This document shows positions 12,673 to 14,439 of a stretch of DNA of 14,439 nt, piece after piece. The position numbers and the translations under genes are program-made. The stretch is from an uncultured Flavonifractor sp. Its GTDB lineage: Bacteria; Bacillota; Clostridia; Oscillospirales; Oscillospiraceae. The stretch spans positions 1 to 14,439 of the forward strand of contig CANDFO010000061.1 of NCBI GenBank assembly GCA_947384055.1, read 5' to 3'. The first letter of the stretch is position 1. Every line of letters begins with the position of its first letter. The notes beneath the pieces are model-generated. The model was given only the letters and a program-made list of their open reading frames with translations, did no database searches and was not told the origin of the DNA.

Positions 12673-14154
12673 ATGCCCAAATCAGATGGCAGGCGTTCAA
12701 GCGGACGCATCAAATCCTCAATTGTGGCCCGGCTGAACAGCCGGCTCTTTCTCCGGCTGCTGGGCATCTATTTCGGCATGGACTTTCTGCTCTCCCTGCT
12801 CTTCTGCGGGGGCCTGTACTTCTGGGCGGAGAGCCAGGCCGCCGATATCAGCCTTCTGGTGGCGGAGCGCGGGGTCCCCTCCGCCGAGGCCACCGGGTGG
12901 ATGCAGGCGGGGGACTACGTGGTGACGGCCGGAGACGGAGAAATTCGGGGATTCCCTCTGCCCGATTTTCTCCCCTCTCCCGACGAGACCGCCGGGGGAA
13001 CGCGCTATTTCGACCCGGGTAATCTTGACATCTTCTCTCTGGTGACATTCCGCACAGGGGGCGTCACCAGTTATTCCCTGCGCATGGAGAACGGCGGGGA
13101 GCCCTATACCATCTGGATGGATCTGTCCGGCCCGGCAGGGATCTTCCTCTTTGCGGCGCGGGTGCTTCTGGTCTGCCAGGCGGCCAGCCTGGTCTCCAAT
13201 CTGTTCAAAAATGCTGGCTCCATCAAAAAGGTTCTGCGGCCCATCCAGGAGCTGGCCGCCACCGCCGCCCGGCTCAACAGTGTGGAGCACATGTCGCCGG
13301 AGGAGCTGAAGGCGCTGGCCGGACAGCTGGGGCAGATTGACGCCGGACATCTGGACGAGCGTATCGACCTGCCCAGCACACAAAAGGAGCTCCAGGTGCT
13401 GGCGGGGGCCATCAATGCCATGCTGGACCGGATCAACGAGGCCTACCGTTCGCAAATGCGCTTTGTGTCCGACGCCTCTCACGAGCTGCGCACCCCTATC
13501 GCGGTCATTCAGGGCTACGCCAGCCTGCTGGACCGCTGGGGCAAGGACGACCCCGACACCCGGCAGGAGGCCATCGACGCCATCTGCCAGGAGGCCGCCT
13601 CCATGAAAGAGCTGGTGGAACAGCTGCTCTTTCTGGCCCGGGGGGACAATGACTCCATGCACATCCAGATGGAGTCCTTCGATCTGACCGAAATTGCCGC
13701 CGAGGTGCTCCGGGAGACCGAGATGATCGACCAGACCCACCAGTTTTCCGCCCGGTGGGATACCGCTGTGCCCGTCTGCGCAGATATGGGGCTCATCAAA
13801 CAGGCGCTGCGGATTCTGGTGGACAATTCCATCAAATACACCCCCGCCGGCGGGCGGATCTCTCTGCGGGCGGGGATGGAAAACGGAACCGCCCGACTGT
13901 CTGTCCAGGACGAGGGGCAGGGAATCGACACGGAAAGCCTGCCCCATATTTTTGACCGCTTCTACCGGACCGACGAGAGCCGCGCCCGGCAGACCGGCGG
14001 CACCGGCCTGGGGCTGGCCATCGCCAAATGGATTGTGGACCGCCACGGGGGATGGTTTGAAGTCCATTCCTGGCCCGGCGTAGGGACCCGCATGACGGTT
14101 GTTTTGCCCCTGGCCGCCCTGGACGGTGGCAGTGAGGACAGAGAAAGCGCATGA
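12673..14154 (+). CDS. Membrane sensor histidine kinase
   Basis: A 493-residue kinase; AGGAGG (12661-12666) lies six bases before the ATG. The first membrane span is about residues 27-50. A predicted extracytoplasmic region of about 100 residues (52-150) follows, with no sensor domain I recognise. The second span is about 154-176. A linker resembling HAMP (187-258) leads to the HisKA domain with phosphoacceptor His270 (DASHELRTPIAVIQGY). The ATPase domain has the N box DNSIKYTP (384-391), G1 DEGQGI (413-418), F box FDRFYR (427-432) and G2 GGTGLGLAI (442-450). All catalytic boxes are intact. It is last in the operon with the OmpR-type regulator, its evident partner. The tail (DGGSEDRESA) is acidic and likely disordered. 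No linked ABC transporter or penicillin-binding protein gene is present in the window to hint at the stimulus. Confidence 0.95.
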   Translation: MPKSDGRRSSGRIKSSIVARLNSRLFLRLLGIYFGMDFLLSLLFCGGLYFWAESQAADISLLVAERGVPSAEATGWMQAGDYVVTAGDGEIRGFPLPDFLPSPDETAGGTRYFDPGNLDIFSLVTFRTGGVTSYSLRMENGGEPYTIWMDLSGPAGIFLFAARVLLVCQAASLVSNLFKNAGSIKKVLRPIQELAATAARLNSVEHMSPEELKALAGQLGQIDAGHLDERIDLPSTQKELQVLAGAINAMLDRINEAYRSQMRFVSDASHELRTPIAVIQGYASLLDRWGKDDPDTRQEAIDAICQEAASMKELVEQLLFLARGDNDSMHIQMESFDLTEIAAEVLRETEMIDQTHQFSARWDTAVPVCADMGLIKQALRILVDNSIKYTPAGGRISLRAGMENGTARLSVQDEGQGIDTESLPHIFDRFYRTDESRARQTGGTGLGLAIAKWIVDRHGGWFEVHSWPGVGTRMTVVLPLAALDGGSEDRESA

Positions 14155-14156
14155 CA

Positions 14157-14195
14157 GCGGCGGGACGGGCCTTGCGGTAAAACAACTCCCGCCGC
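14157..14195 (+). other. Hairpin directly after the kinase stop
   Basis: GCGGCGGGA (14157-14165) pairs perfectly with TCCCGCCGC (14187-14195) across a 21-nt loop, starting three bases after the stop codon. No T run follows, so it may protect the 3' end or assist termination further on. Between it and 14261 I see nothing else. Confidence 0.45.
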
Positions 14196-14261
14196 CGGGC
14201 ACAAGACCGGCTCTTCTCCCACCCGCCGTTCCCATGGAGCCGGACAGGTCCCGTCATATAC

Positions 14262-14298
14262 AAAAATGGGGAGCCCCTCGGAATCGAGGGGCTCTCCA
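14262..14298 (-). terminator. Terminator for a leftward gene beyond the window edge
   Basis: GAGCCCCTCG (14271-14280) pairs perfectly with CGAGGGGCTC (14285-14294) around a GAAT loop. Four further pairs continue outward (14267-14270 with 14295-14298, one G-U). On the minus strand the stem is followed at once by TTTTT (complement of 14262-14266). On the plus strand no T run follows. It therefore best fits the end of a leftward transcription unit starting right of the window, convergent with the kinase operon. Confidence 0.8.
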
Positions 14299-14302
14299 CA
14301 GC

Positions 14303-14335
14303 TTGTCGAAAAAGGCCTTTGGCCTTTTTCGACAA
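14303..14335. repeat. Perfect 15-bp inverted repeat, possibly a bidirectional terminator
   Basis: TTGTCGAAAAAGGCC (14303-14317) and GGCCTTTTTCGACAA (14321-14335) pair without a mismatch around a TTT loop. The core, five A, GGCC, TTT, GGCC, five T, has the symmetric layout of a bidirectional terminator, with GTCG/CGAC clamps outside. Perfect symmetry and abrupt composition could also mark a dispersed intergenic repeat of the genome. Confidence 0.7.
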
Positions 14336-14343
14336 AAGGGATA

Positions 14344-14421
14344 CGGCCTGCCGCGCGCACCCTTTGGGCACACTTGCAGGCCGAGCAGTGTCATTTCCGA
14401 GGCACATGTCCCCGAAAATGA
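14344..14421. repeat. Two further stem-loops at the window end
   Basis: CGGCCTGC (14344-14351) pairs perfectly with GCAGGCCG (14376-14383), enclosing a 24-nt loop that contains CCCTTTGGG. Seven bases on, TCATTTCCGAGG (14391-14402) pairs at 10 of 12 positions with CCCCGAAAATGA (14410-14421) around a 7-nt loop. Together with the hairpin at 14303-14335 this gives three consecutive structures in about 120 bases. They carry no open frame with a ribosome site. The tail 14422-14439 is AT-rich and unresolved. Confidence 0.5.
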
Positions 14422-14439
14422 CCGATTCTGACTTTATTT

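Overview
The window is GC-rich (clearly above 60 % by eye) chromosomal DNA of a low-copy, housekeeping type. It most likely comes from a high-GC clostridial gut bacterium of the Oscillospiraceae/Flavonifractor kind. That placement is inference. It rests on AGGAGG ribosome sites, frequent GTG starts, sigma-A-like promoters standing out as AT-rich islands, a clostridial-type SSB-like protein, and a UBA/DUF4342 protein beside an OmpR-type two-component system. I saw no insertion sequence, phage, CRISPR array, tRNA or rRNA.

Layout, left to right. (1) Positions 2-1849 hold htpG, missing only its extreme N-terminus, followed by an AT-rich gap. (2) A 72-codon HPr-like gene (2097-2315) ends at a strong terminator. 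(3) A tandem-OB SSB-like gene (2469-3095) has its own terminator. (4) A two-gene unit at 3274-4225 encodes a MerR regulator with a C-terminal membrane hairpin and a YbjQ-family protein. It lies behind a textbook 19-bp-spaced MerR promoter with an inverted repeat. (5) A bidirectional terminator with a UUCG loop separates this unit from three leftward genes: an HD-domain phosphohydrolase (4302-4847), miaA (4959-5855) and a SEDS-family peptidoglycan polymerase (5940-7127). (6) At 7203-7298 two sigma-A-type promoters overlap back to back, and a 14-nt near-perfect direct repeat brackets the rightward one. They drive the SEDS/miaA genes leftward and tsaE-tsaB-upp rightward (7299-9072). (7) cinA (9342-10601) has a strong promoter and a leader of about 140 nt. 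(8) A four-gene unit at 10733-14154 encodes a UBA-DUF4342 membrane protein, an OmpR-type response regulator, a flavodoxin-like protein and a histidine kinase. (9) The last 285 bases carry no gene but are packed with inverted repeats, including a leftward terminator and a perfect 15-bp hairpin.

Working together: MiaA and TsaE/TsaB both act on tRNA adenosine 37, making i6A and t6A respectively. Here they are transcribed from overlapping divergent promoters, with a cell-wall polymerase on one side and pyrimidine salvage on the other. The last operon looks like a signalling unit in which a flavodoxin-fold protein is translated between a response regulator and its kinase. The MerR/YbjQ pair looks like a self-regulating membrane-linked sensor unit.

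The best candidates for something undescribed are the membrane-anchored MerR with YbjQ, the flavodoxin embedded in the two-component operon with DUF4342, and the repeat-bracketed divergent promoter. All names rest on motif recognition; no database search was run.
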